Assembly (NCBI GenBank): GCA_001689415.1
Contig: LUJM01000078.1
Coordinates: forward strand, 1 to 7,061
Length of the DNA stretch: 7,061 nucleotides
Direction of reading: 5' to 3'
DNA from: Bacteroidales bacterium M2
GTDB taxonomy: Bacteria > Bacteroidota > Bacteroidia > Bacteroidales > Muribaculaceae
Position 1 is the stretch's first letter. Each line of letters opens with the position of its first letter. Under the pieces are notes generated by a model, which saw nothing but the letters and a program-made list of their open reading frames with translations, was not told where the DNA came from and searched no databases. Made by a program: the position numbers and the translations under genes. Of this stretch, positions 1 through 6,941 are shown piece after piece.

Positions 1-309
1 CTCGACCAGCGAAAGTACATGAACCGCTTTGACCAGATACAGGAGCTGCTCGGTTTGACTGACAAGGAGAAGGCACAGATACTCTCAATCAACATGGCGA
101 ACAACCCGAACCGACTTTATAAAGAAGTCTGGATCGGACTTGGCGGAACACAATCAGCCGTATATGCCACCGAGGTGTCGCCGGAGGAATATCTCTGCTA
201 CACCACCGAGGAAACGGAGAAGATTCAGGTGCTCAACCGCGCTGCCCAACTTGGCGGGGATATTGAGATGGCTATCCGGCAATTAGCGTCTGAAAGGCGC
301 GACCATTAA
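1..309 (+). CDS. traG: TraG, C-terminal end (partial): VirB4-like conjugation ATPase
   Basis: The reading frame is open from base 1 (LDQRKYMNRFD...) to the TAA at 307-309, so the window holds only the last 102 residues of a longer protein; the ATG at 19 is internal, not a start. The tail (YKEVWIGLGG, SAVYATEVSPEEYL, TTEETEK, then a short basic end) matches my knowledge of the C-terminus of Bacteroides conjugative-transposon TraG. TraG is the large VirB4-type cytoplasmic ATPase, usually about 800 residues, that powers assembly of the mating channel. The nucleotide-binding motifs lie upstream of the window and cannot be checked. The position directly before traI-traJ-traK agrees with the CTnDOT gene order. 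This TraG should not be confused with F-plasmid TraG or VirD4-type TraG coupling proteins. Confidence 0.88.
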   Translation, partial: LDQRKYMNRFDQIQELLGLTDKEKAQILSINMANNPNRLYKEVWIGLGGTQSAVYATEVSPEEYLCYTTEETEKIQVLNRAAQLGGDIEMAIRQLASERRDH

Positions 310-330
310 CAACCACAAATCAGATTATGT

Positions 331-465
331 ATGAAATTTTCAAGAGTCGCGGCAAATGTTGCGTCAGGGATTGTCATTGCCCTCGCGGGCCTCCTGATGA
401 TAGCTATCAGACTACTGATATTTACCGCAAAACTAATCGTGGGCATGGCTCACAAAATCAGATAA
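331..465 (+). CDS. small hydrophobic membrane protein, 44 aa, unnamed
   Basis: A 44-codon frame runs from the ATG at 331 to the TAA at 463-465 and fills most of the space between traG and traI, with 21 bases free on each side. The product starts MKFSRVAANV and consists of two hydrophobic stretches, about residues 12-26 and 28-40, separated by a single Arg, followed by the basic end AHKIR. This suggests a tiny inner-membrane protein with one long or two short membrane passes. It sits where CTnDOT-type operons carry a small gene between traG and traI (the traH position), but I cannot confirm homology at this length. An overlapping frame (327-473) encodes a hydrophilic Cys-rich 48-mer; the membrane frame is preferred for its coherent hydrophobicity and even spacing. 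Function unknown. Confidence 0.55.
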   Translation: MKFSRVAANVASGIVIALAGLLMIAIRLLIFTAKLIVGMAHKIR

Positions 466-486
466 CCCACTAATCCAAAGTTATAG

Positions 487-1125
487 ATGAAACAAATAAA
501 AATTATAATCCCGCTTATAGCCCTTTGCCTGTTCCTCGGAACCGGTAGGGCGAAAGCCCAGTGGACGGTCATAGATCCGTCCAACATCGCCCAAAGCATT
601 GTCAACTCGTCAAAGTCACTGGTGCAGGAGTCGCAGACTGCCACGCACATGGTAAAGTCGTTTCAGGAAACTGTGAAGATCTACCAGCAGGCGAAGAAAT
701 ATTACGATGCACTGCAAGCGGTCAACAACCTCGTCCGCGATGCCCGAAAGGTGCAACAGACAGTCCTGATGCTCGGCGACATATCCGGCTACTATGTAAA
801 CAACTACAAGAAGATGCTGACCGACCCGAACTATACATCGGCGGAACTGTCGGCAATCGCCTCCGGCTACACGAGGATACTCGAAGATGCAACAGGTGTG
901 CTCAATGACCTCAAGCAAGTCGTGAACATCACGACACTCTCCATGACCGACAAGGACAGAATGGATGTCGTAGATGATTGCTACAACGAGATGAAACGGC
1001 TTAAAAGCCTGACCGCCTATTATACAAACAAGAACATTTCGGTGTCCTATCTCCGTGCGAAGAAAAAGGCTGATACGCAAAGGGTAATCAACCTGTACGG
1101 CGACGGTTCTGAAAAATACTGGTAA
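487..1125 (+). CDS. traI: TraI, conjugative transposon protein (DUF4141 type), exported
   Basis: The 212-residue product begins with a clear signal peptide: a basic start (MKQIK), the hydrophobic core IIIPLIALCLFLG and an AKA-like cleavage site before Gln25. The mature part is largely helical, with heptad-like segments at about residues 45-105 and 130-185, and ends in DGSEKYW. The opening of the mature protein (QWTVIDPSNIAQSIVNSS) is typical of the Bacteroidetes TraI/DUF4141 family. These proteins occupy the VirB5-like position before the VirB6-like gene, so a periplasmic role in the mating channel or pilus is inferred, not shown. The ATG at 487 is the only start that gives an intact signal peptide. 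The stop codon overlaps the next start by one base (TAATG), suggesting coupling to traJ. It is not related to the F-plasmid TraI relaxase. Confidence 0.88.
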   Translation: MKQIKIIIPLIALCLFLGTGRAKAQWTVIDPSNIAQSIVNSSKSLVQESQTATHMVKSFQETVKIYQQAKKYYDALQAVNNLVRDARKVQQTVLMLGDISGYYVNNYKKMLTDPNYTSAELSAIASGYTRILEDATGVLNDLKQVVNITTLSMTDKDRMDVVDDCYNEMKRLKSLTAYYTNKNISVSYLRAKKKADTQRVINLYGDGSEKYW

Positions 1126-2156
1126 TGCCTATGCTTTGCTCCATTGATTTTTCAAATCTCCACACCATACTCCGGTCGCTCTACGATGAGATGATGCCCT
1201 TGTGCGAGGACATGACGGGAGTCGCACAGGGCATTGCCGGACTCGGCGCGTTGTTCTATGTTGCCTACCGTATCTGGCAGTCACTGGCAAGAGCCGAACC
1301 TATCGATGTGTTCCCGTTGCTCCGTCCTTTCGTGATAGGCTTCTGTATCATGTTCTTCCCGACGGTCGTGCTCGGCACAATCAACTCCGTGATGTCGCCG
1401 ATAGTACAGGGCACAGCCTCAATGTTGGAGGGGCAGACGCTCGATATGCAGAAATACCGCGAGGAAAAGGACAGGCTGGAATATGAACAGATGATGCGTG
1501 ACCCGTCAACCGCCTACCTCGTTGATGATGCTGAATTTGACAGACAGATAGATGAGTTAGGCGTTACCGAGGTCGGTACAGCCGCCGGAATGTATATCGA
1601 GCGAGGAATGTACAAGATGAAGAAAGCCATTTCCAATTTCTTCCGTGAACTGCTTGAGATGCTTTTTCAGGCTGCCTCGCTGACGATAGACACGATAAGG
1701 ACTTTCTTCCTGATTGTGCTGGCGATACTCGGGCCCATATCATTCGCGCTCTCCGTCTGGGACGGCTTTCAGAATACACTTGTCCAATGGATATGCCGAT
1801 ACATTCAGACATATCTGTGGCTACCGGTTGCCGACCTGTTCAGCACGATACTCGCCAAGATACAGGTGCTGATGCTCCAGAACGATATTTCTGAACTTAC
1901 GAACAATCCCAATGCGGATCTGGACGGCTCAAATACTTGTTACATTGTCTTCATGATTATCGGCATAATCGGCTATTTCACAATACCTACCGTCGCCGGT
2001 TGGATAATTCAAGCGGGAGGCATGGGTAGCTATGGCCGCTCAATCAACAGCACCGCTATGAGCGGAGGCAGAATAGGCGGAAGCATAGCCGGAGGAATTT
2101 CAGGAAATGCAGTCGGACGGGCTGGAAAACTTTTGAAAAATACATTCAAAAACTGA
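1125..2156 (+). CDS. traJ: TraJ, polytopic VirB6-like inner-membrane channel protein
   Basis: The 343-residue membrane protein has hydrophobic segments at about residues 32-53, 64-88, 176-212 (probably two helices), 220-248 and 271-297, with a charged loop at 105-165 between the second and third. The C-terminus (298-335) is rich in Gly and Ser and probably flexible. The N-terminal stretch LRSLYDEMMPLC...GLGALFYVAYRIWQ and the following EPIDVFPLLRPF are hallmarks of TraJ from Bacteroides conjugative transposons. By position and topology it is the VirB6 counterpart, forming part of the inner-membrane pore. The ATG at 1125 shares its first base with the traI stop; Met3 (1131) is a possible alternative start. 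The stop lies four bases before traK. It is unrelated to the F-plasmid regulator TraJ. Confidence 0.9.
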   Translation: MPMLCSIDFSNLHTILRSLYDEMMPLCEDMTGVAQGIAGLGALFYVAYRIWQSLARAEPIDVFPLLRPFVIGFCIMFFPTVVLGTINSVMSPIVQGTASMLEGQTLDMQKYREEKDRLEYEQMMRDPSTAYLVDDAEFDRQIDELGVTEVGTAAGMYIERGMYKMKKAISNFFRELLEMLFQAASLTIDTIRTFFLIVLAILGPISFALSVWDGFQNTLVQWICRYIQTYLWLPVADLFSTILAKIQVLMLQNDISELTNNPNADLDGSNTCYIVFMIIGIIGYFTIPTVAGWIIQAGGMGSYGRSINSTAMSGGRIGGSIAGGISGNAVGRAGKLLKNTFKN

Positions 2157-2160
2157 TTAA

Positions 2161-2796
2161 ATGGAATTTAAGTCATTAAAAAACATTGAAACATCCTTCA
2201 GGCAAATCCGTCTGTTCGGCATAATCGTCATATCGCTCTGCGCTCTGGTCGCGGTAGCCTCCGTGATGATGTCCTTACGGTTCGCCGAAAAGCAAAGGGA
2301 GAAAATCTATGTCCTTGACAACGGCAAGAGCCTGATGCTCGCCTTGTCACAGGACATGGAGCAGAACCGCCCGGCGGAGGCGCGCGAACACGTCCGACGC
2401 TTCCATGAGCTGTTCTTCACGCTGTCGCCCGACAAGTCGGCGATTGAGCACAACATCAACCGCGCCATGTCACTGGCGGACAAAAGTGCCTACAACTATT
2501 ACTCCGACTATGTGGAGAAAGGCTACTACAACCGCATAATCGCCGGGAATATATCTCAGGTGCTTCAGGTTGACAGCATTGTCTGCAATTTCAACGACTA
2601 TCCCTACAATGTCAGGACATACGCACGGCAGATGATTATCCGCCAAAGCAATGTGACGGAAAGGTCGCTTGTCACGGATTGTCGCCTTGTCAACACCGGT
2701 CGCTCGGACGACAATCCCAACGGCTTCATGATCGAGGGGCTGACGATACTTGAAAATAAAGATTTGATAACCACCAAACGTACTTTATCCCAATGA
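2161..2796 (+). CDS. traK: TraK, VirB8-like conjugation scaffold protein
   Basis: The 211-residue bitopic protein has a short cytoplasmic N-terminus, one membrane helix at about residues 19-39 and a periplasmic domain of roughly 170 residues. This is the architecture of VirB8 proteins, which nucleate assembly of the type IV secretion channel. The opening (MEFKSLKNIETSFRQIR) and the segment HELFFTLSPDKSAIEHNI...ALADKSAY-like (here SLADKSAYNYYSDYVEKGYYN) are characteristic of the Bacteroidetes TraK family. The gene starts four bases after traJ ends and finishes in an ATGA overlap with traL, so it is firmly inside the operon. No defect is visible. The VirB8 equivalence rests on architecture and gene order rather than on sequence motifs. 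Confidence 0.9.
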   Translation: MEFKSLKNIETSFRQIRLFGIIVISLCALVAVASVMMSLRFAEKQREKIYVLDNGKSLMLALSQDMEQNRPAEAREHVRRFHELFFTLSPDKSAIEHNINRAMSLADKSAYNYYSDYVEKGYYNRIIAGNISQVLQVDSIVCNFNDYPYNVRTYARQMIIRQSNVTERSLVTDCRLVNTGRSDDNPNGFMIEGLTILENKDLITTKRTLSQ

Positions 2797-3080
2797 AATT
2801 AAAAATCAGAAACATTGTGTCGTCCTTATATAATAAGGTGTGGCACACACCGAAGGGGCGACTTGCCGCCAAAATCAGGAAGGCGTGCGATGACCTGCCC
2901 CGTAACCAAAGGCTGATGGTTGTGACAATTCTCCTGTCGGCTTTCATTCTCGCCGCCTTCTTCGTGTTCGGCAACGCCTGTTACAAGATGGGGGCGGGTC
3001 ATGCCCGCCAATCCATAGAGATTGAGCATATCCGACAACTCGATTTACCCACTAAAACATTGAGCCATGAAACTGATTGA
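2793..3080 (+). CDS. traL: TraL, small single-pass conjugation membrane protein
   Basis: The 95-residue protein has a basic N-terminal region (residues 1-40, including KIRNIVSSLYNKVWHTPKGRLAAKIRKAC), one membrane helix at about 42-62 (VVTILLSAFILAAFFVFG) and a short polar tail (IEHIRQLDLPTK). This is the pattern of TraL from Bacteroides conjugative transposons, which always lies between traK and traM. Its role is not defined; a small inner-membrane subunit linking the VirB8- and VirB10-like proteins is plausible by position only. The start codon overlaps the traK stop (ATGA at 2793-2796), and the 3' end overlaps the traM start by 14 bases, so expression is probably coupled on both sides. Confidence 0.87.
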   Translation: MKLKIRNIVSSLYNKVWHTPKGRLAAKIRKACDDLPRNQRLMVVTILLSAFILAAFFVFGNACYKMGAGHARQSIEIEHIRQLDLPTKTLSHETD

Positions 3081-4263
3081 CGAACTCAGGAACCGGCTCA
3101 CGCCCAAGACTCCGGCTGACCGTGAGCGGGTAAAGAAGATTGCAGTCTATACCGTGCTGTGCCTGTCATGCCTCGTGTGCATCTGGCTGATATTCGCTCC
3201 AAGCGGAGATGATGAAAAGGTGGCAGGTAAAGCCAACACCGAACTTCCCGATGGAACAACCAACGGTATGCCGGACAGTAAGATTGCCGCCTATGAGCAG
3301 GATGCGCAGAATAAGGAGAAGGAAACCCGGCAGGCTCAGCTCGAAAGCATATCGGCAACACTTGATACAGTTGCCGCTCAGCCAACGACCGATATGCCGG
3401 ACGCTATCCAATCATCGGCTGACGCATACCAGCAGGCTCAGGCTTCATTGCAGGATTTCTATATCCCTGAGCCGTCGGGCGAGGCACAGCAGGTAGCCGA
3501 GTTGCAGGAACGTATAGCGGAACTGGAAATGCAACGGTCAATGCCGGACTACAACCACAAATCGCCCGATGAGATGGAGTTACTTGAACGCTCCTATCAG
3601 CTTGCCGCCCAATATATGGGCAATGGCAACGGGGGCAATTACCAACCACCACAACAGCAGGAGGAAGAAAAAGGGAAACGCAATGTCCAGCCGGTGGCAC
3701 AGGTCAGCCGCAATGTCGTTTCATCGCTCGGATCATCTTCAAACCGTGGCTTCAACACCTCGGTCGGAGTGCAGCGGACATCAAGCAAGAACACCATTTC
3801 AGCCGTGATTGCCAACGACCAGACTATCGCCAACGGTCAGCCCGTCAGATTGAGGCTTACAGAGCCGATGTGGGTCGGAAACAGACTTGTGCCACGCAAT
3901 ACAATCATAATGGGCGAAAGCCGATTGCAGGGCGAGAGGCTGGAGATTGAGATTTCATCGGTCGAGTCGGAAGGCTCGGTGTATGAGGTGGAATTGCAGG
4001 TATTTGACTCCGACGGTCAGGAGGGCATCAACATTCCCAACTCTATGGAGTCTGACGCATTGAAAGAAATTGGAGCCAACATGGGCAGCACGGTCGGCAG
4101 TTCAATCAACATCTCCACCAATGCAGGGGCGCAGATAGTGTCAGATGTCGGGCGAGGCATACTCAACGGCGTCAGTTCATATCTCACAAAAAAAGTCCGT
4201 GAGGTAAAAATACACCTCAAAGCCGGCTATAAGGTCATGCTGCACCAGCCGGAACAAAACTAA
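3067..4263 (+). CDS. traM: TraM, VirB10-like envelope-spanning protein
   Basis: The 398-residue protein has a cytoplasmic N-terminus, one membrane helix at about residues 25-44, a long Gln/Ala-rich periplasmic region with a possible coiled coil (75-185), a low-complexity linker (186-205: NGNGGNYQPPQQQEEEKGKR) and a compact C-terminal domain from about 240 to the end (KNTISAVIANDQTIANGQPVR, LTEPMWVGNRLVPRNT, KIHLKAGYKVML). The C-terminal domain is the conserved TraM/VirB10-like core that spans towards the outer membrane and contacts the VirB9-like protein TraN, the next gene. The start overlaps traL by 14 bases. The protein seems somewhat shorter than the roughly 450 residues I recall for CTnDOT TraM, probably through a shorter linker. 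No frameshift is visible. Confidence 0.9.
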   Translation: MKLIDELRNRLTPKTPADRERVKKIAVYTVLCLSCLVCIWLIFAPSGDDEKVAGKANTELPDGTTNGMPDSKIAAYEQDAQNKEKETRQAQLESISATLDTVAAQPTTDMPDAIQSSADAYQQAQASLQDFYIPEPSGEAQQVAELQERIAELEMQRSMPDYNHKSPDEMELLERSYQLAAQYMGNGNGGNYQPPQQQEEEKGKRNVQPVAQVSRNVVSSLGSSSNRGFNTSVGVQRTSSKNTISAVIANDQTIANGQPVRLRLTEPMWVGNRLVPRNTIIMGESRLQGERLEIEISSVESEGSVYEVELQVFDSDGQEGINIPNSMESDALKEIGANMGSTVGSSINISTNAGAQIVSDVGRGILNGVSSYLTKKVREVKIHLKAGYKVMLHQPEQN

Positions 4264-4293
4264 ATTCAAAACCACTAAAAATTTCCAAGTACA

Positions 4294-4547
4294 ATGAAAT
4301 TGAAAACATTTATTCTTTCCGCCATTGCCGTAATAGGTATGGCAACCCCGGCTTTTGCCAAAGGCAAAGCAGCCAAAAACACCGATAACAATGTGTCGTC
4401 AGACACTGAAACGGTAGCCGAACACGACATGAACGTGTACGGTGCAAACTACACCGACGGCGACAAGTTTGACGGTCTTACCCGTAAAGTCGGCTTTGAC
4501 CGTATGATTCCACCTAACGCACTGGAGGTTGCGTATGAAAAGACAAC
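4294..4547 (+). CDS. traN: TraN exon 1 (VirB9-like conjugation protein), interrupted by a group II intron
   Basis: The 5' exon encodes 84 residues plus two bases of codon 85. It begins with a signal peptide (MKLKTFILSAIAVIGMATPAFA, cleavage before Lys23), followed by a polar linker and the segment RKVGFDRMIPPNALEVAYEKT that precedes the conserved HIIFP motif in Bacteroidetes TraN (DUF4138). TraN is the VirB9-like partner of TraM at the outer membrane and normally has about 300 residues. The frame continues into intron sequence and stops at 4567-4569, so unspliced RNA yields a 91-residue product ending TTCAHKGE. Splicing at 4547/7037 would restore TTHIIFPSEI. The gene begins 30 A-rich bases after traM and lacks a strong ribosome-binding site. 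I treat it as a split gene, not a pseudogene, because the frame is exactly recoverable. Confidence 0.88.
4533..4547 (+). other. candidate intron-binding sites IBS2 and IBS1 in traN exon 1
   Basis: The last six exon bases, GACAAC (4542-4547), can pair with GUUGUU at 4834-4839 (five Watson-Crick pairs and one G-U). A further upstream hexamer, GTATGA (4533-4538), is perfectly complementary to TCATAC at 4809-4814. The spacing and order fit the usual IBS2-IBS1 layout next to a 5' splice site. The IBS1 call is fairly strong; IBS2 is tentative. Confidence 0.55.
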
Positions 4548-4808
4548 GTGCGCCCATAAGGGTGAGTAATAAATATCTCTTTGGCAAGAGATTAGATTAG
4601 AGTTCAAATGAAATCTACCACCAGCCGACTTATCCGGAGGGGAAACCCAATGGGGAGTATAGCATGTCGGAAAAGTCATAAGTCAGCGAACTGCAAAGCT
4701 GCGACTGAATGGCAAGGTGGAAAGACTGTTAAAAGGATGAAGCCCAAACTGGTTGAACGACAGTTCTGCTGCACCTTGTCGAGCTATGACGGAAAGCAGT
4801 TACAAACG

Positions 4809-4814
4809 TCATAC
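4809..4814 (+). other. candidate EBS2
   Basis: TCATAC is fully complementary to GTATGA at 4533-4538 in exon 1, and it lies about 20 bases upstream of the candidate EBS1. A six-base match over this interval can occur by chance, and I cannot show that it lies in a loop, so the call is tentative. Confidence 0.35.
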
Positions 4815-4821
4815 CGTAGTA

Positions 4822-4849
4822 CTCTGACGGAGTGTTGTTACGTTCAGAG
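4822..4849 (+). other. candidate EBS1 hairpin in intron domain I
   Basis: CTCTGA (4822-4827) pairs with TCAGAG (4844-4849), enclosing a 16-base loop that contains GTTGTT at 4834-4839. This loop hexamer pairs with the six exon bases directly before the 5' splice site. EBS1 normally sits in exactly such a terminal loop of domain I and guides both splicing and DNA target choice. The base just 5' of it (T4833) could form a wobble delta contact with the first base of exon 2 (G7037). Confidence 0.55.
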
Positions 4850-5060
4850 CATCCGAACTGACTACGGAGCAACCGCAATAAGCGGACATAAGAACGGAAA
4901 TCGCATCCGACAAACAGTCATGCCAACAGTTATTACTCATCTAAATGGGGATTGCCTAAATTGGAATGCCGAAAGGCTATGGAGAGTTGCTCCTGAATAT
5001 CCAACATGGCAACGGAGTTCCCATAGTAGTCTGAGCAAGGGAAAGCCTTGTACATGGCGA

Positions 5061-5082
5061 AGGGGAACAGTTAAGTTCCTTT
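5061..5082 (+). promoter_or_regulatory. hairpin at start of domain IV, upstream of maturase start
   Basis: AGGGGAAC (5061-5068) pairs with GTTCCTTT (5075-5082) around a six-base loop; the outer three pairs are two G-U and one A-U. It lies 31 bases before the maturase ATG at 5114. In Ll.LtrB a comparable domain IV stem-loop (DIVa) is the high-affinity maturase site and represses maturase translation, so the same role is possible here. It could equally be part of domain III or the domain IV base. It is not terminator-like, as no U-run follows. Confidence 0.35.
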
Positions 5083-5113
5083 AATACAATCAAAAGACAA
5101 TGTGAGAGACATT

Positions 5114-6922
5114 ATGAGAAGTCCAGAGACAGTATTAAACAATCTATCAAAGCACAGTTCTGACTTAGGTTATAAGTATGAACGGCTCTACCGACTCCTA
5201 TTCAATGAAGAAATGTTCTTCCTTGCCTATCAGCGTATATATGCAAAGCAAGGAAACATGACACCGGGCACAGATGGTCGGACAGTAGACCAAATGAGCA
5301 TTCAACGAATAGAACGCCTAATTGATGCTCTTAGGACAGAAGAGTATCAACCACATCCTGCCAAAAGGGTGTATATACCCAAAAAGAACGGAAAGAAACG
5401 TCCATTGGGAATACCCTCTTTTGATGACAAGTTAGTGCAAGAGGTAACTCGGATGATTCTCGAAGCAATATATGAGGGTCATTTCGAATATACCTCACAT
5501 GGCTTCCGACCGCACAGAAGCTGCCACACCGCGCTGACACATATACAAGATAAATTCACAGGGGCAAAATGGTTCATTGAGGGAGACATAAAAGGCTTCT
5601 TCGATAACATCAAGCACGAAATACTTGTGAATATCCTAAAGGAAAGAATCGCAGACGAACGTTTCATTCGCCTTATTAGGAAATTCTTGAAAGCAGGATA
5701 TGCTGAACAGTGGAAATTCCACAACACATACAGCGGAACACCTCAAGGGGGTATTGTCAGTCCCATATTGGCAAACATCTACCTTGATAAGTTCGACAAA
5801 TACATGAAAATGTATGCTGATAAGTTCAACAAGGGAGAAAGGCGCAAAGTCAGTTCAGAGTACAGACGGCTGAATAACAAAAAGACAAGACTTGCAAAGA
5901 AGCTCAAATCCGTCACCGATGAAAGCGTCAGAGCTGGAATGATAACGGAGATTAAAGAAACGTTGGCTCAAACCTACGTGACACCATGCCATGAACCTAT
6001 GGATGCCAACTATAGACGAATCCAATACGTAAGATATGCCGATGACTTCCTAATAGGAGTTATAGGTTCCAAGTCTGAATGTCAGGCAATCAAAGCAGAC
6101 ATCAAAGAATTCATGACCGAACAACTCGGACTTGAACTGTCTGATGAGAAAACTCTGATTACCAATGCTAAGGACAAGGCTAAATTCTTAGGTTATGAGA
6201 TTTTCGTCAGAAGCAAAGCATTCATGCACAAGGATAGCAGAGGAGTCATGAAAAGATTTGGAAATGGTTCGGTGTTACTCCATGTAAGCATGGACACCGC
6301 AAAAGCCAAATTACTGGAATACGGCGCGCTTAGAATCGCCAAGGAAGGTAACCAAGATATCTGGAAACCGAAACCTCGCGGTTTTATGATTGGCAACAAG
6401 GTTGAAGATATTGTTGCCCAATACAACACCGAAATCCGTGGCTTTTACAACTATTATGCCATCGCCAACAATATCTCCACCATCGGACACTCTTTCGGCT
6501 ACATCATGGAATATAGTATGTATAAGACTATCGCCCAAAAACTTAACCTCACAATGTCACAGGCTAAGCTCAAATTCTTAAAGGATAAGAAGTTTATAGT
6601 GCCATTCACGGGAAAAAACGGTGAAGTCAGATACAGAATATTCTACGACGGAGGATTCAAACGCAAAGAGCCTTTCAATGGCAGCATAGTTGACTATATA
6701 CCCAACACAGCTTTCGTTCCTAAACTTAGCTTGATGGAGCGATTGAAAACGGGAACTTGTGAAATATGCGGCAAGAAAGGAAACTTAATCATGCACCATG
6801 TCCGAAATTTGAATCAACTCAAAGCTGATTCACCTTGGAATGCCATCATGATTAAGAAGCGGAGAAAGACTTTGGCTATATGTGAATCTTGTAACGAAGT
6901 AATTCAGAATCATGCAAAGTAG
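5114..6922 (+). CDS. ltrA: group II intron-encoded protein: reverse transcriptase/maturase with HNH-like C-terminus (LtrA-like)
   Basis: The 602-residue protein promotes splicing of its host intron and copies it into DNA during retrohoming. Residues 1-390 form the reverse transcriptase: PGTDGRTVDQM, the RKRPLGIPSFDDKLVQE-like block (KKRPLGIPSFDDKLVQE), SHGFRPHRSCH, FIEGDIKGFFDNI with catalytic Asp158, SGTPQGGIVSPILANIYL and YADD at 308-311. A maturase domain X follows, with RGFYNYY at 442-448. The C-terminus has an HNH-like zinc module: CEIC (549-552), HH (561-562) and CESC (590-593), but the usual Cys-His pair is Cys-Asn here. The ATG at 5114 is preferred because relatives begin MRSPE; a GTG at 5102 would add four residues. 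No truncation or frameshift is seen. Best fit is the LtrA or mitochondrial-like class, inferred from overall similarity. Confidence 0.95.
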   Translation: MRSPETVLNNLSKHSSDLGYKYERLYRLLFNEEMFFLAYQRIYAKQGNMTPGTDGRTVDQMSIQRIERLIDALRTEEYQPHPAKRVYIPKKNGKKRPLGIPSFDDKLVQEVTRMILEAIYEGHFEYTSHGFRPHRSCHTALTHIQDKFTGAKWFIEGDIKGFFDNIKHEILVNILKERIADERFIRLIRKFLKAGYAEQWKFHNTYSGTPQGGIVSPILANIYLDKFDKYMKMYADKFNKGERRKVSSEYRRLNNKKTRLAKKLKSVTDESVRAGMITEIKETLAQTYVTPCHEPMDANYRRIQYVRYADDFLIGVIGSKSECQAIKADIKEFMTEQLGLELSDEKTLITNAKDKAKFLGYEIFVRSKAFMHKDSRGVMKRFGNGSVLLHVSMDTAKAKLLEYGALRIAKEGNQDIWKPKPRGFMIGNKVEDIVAQYNTEIRGFYNYYAIANNISTIGHSFGYIMEYSMYKTIAQKLNLTMSQAKLKFLKDKKFIVPFTGKNGEVRYRIFYDGGFKRKEPFNGSIVDYIPNTAFVPKLSLMERLKTGTCEICGKKGNLIMHHVRNLNQLKADSPWNAIMIKKRRKTLAICESCNEVIQNHAK

Positions 6923-6941
6923 ATTGAGAGAATTTAATGGA

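Larger units (their letters stand above)
4548..5060 (+). ncRNA. group II intron 5' ribozyme region (domains I-III)
   Basis: This stretch between the 5' splice site and the maturase ORF is rich in short hairpins and GNRA-like loops and holds no credible gene. Visible elements include CCC/GGG near the 5' end (4553-4562), a stem at 4822-4827/4844-4849 whose loop carries a candidate EBS1, the small hairpin GCC-GAAA-GGC (4968-4977) and A-rich linkers. A 158-codon frame at 4608-5084 is a chance ORF across the structured RNA. Exact domain borders cannot be drawn without a covariance fold, so the end coordinate is approximate. The RNA would fold with domain V to form the splicing catalyst. Confidence 0.8.

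Noticed and set aside
327..473. Cys-rich 48-codon frame overlapping the small membrane ORF
   Set aside because: It is hydrophilic with no family resemblance and overlaps a more coherent membrane-protein frame; kept only as a remark.
561..908. 115-codon + strand frame inside traI
   Set aside because: Out-of-frame shadow of traI, which has a signal peptide and a recognisable family sequence.
616..1080. 154-codon minus-strand frame opposite traI, and other antisense frames in the tra genes
   Set aside because: They are shadows of well-supported + strand genes, without conserved features or plausible start contexts.
3209..3496. Overlapping + strand frames inside traM (also 3569-3808)
   Set aside because: Arg/Ser/Pro-rich shadow translations in the variable linker part of traM; no independent support.
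4294..4569. A complete 91-residue secreted protein gene
   Set aside because: The last seven codons are intron sequence; the first 84 residues are the TraN N-terminus, and the frame resumes exactly after the intron.
5061..5082. Rho-independent terminator before the maturase gene
   Set aside because: The stem contains G-U pairs and is not followed by a T-run; an intron domain III/IV element is more likely.
4608..5084. 158-codon + strand frame upstream of the maturase
   Set aside because: It lies wholly within the structured 5' ribozyme part of the intron; its product is Arg/Ser/Cys-rich with no recognisable domain, and the bases are explained by RNA structure.
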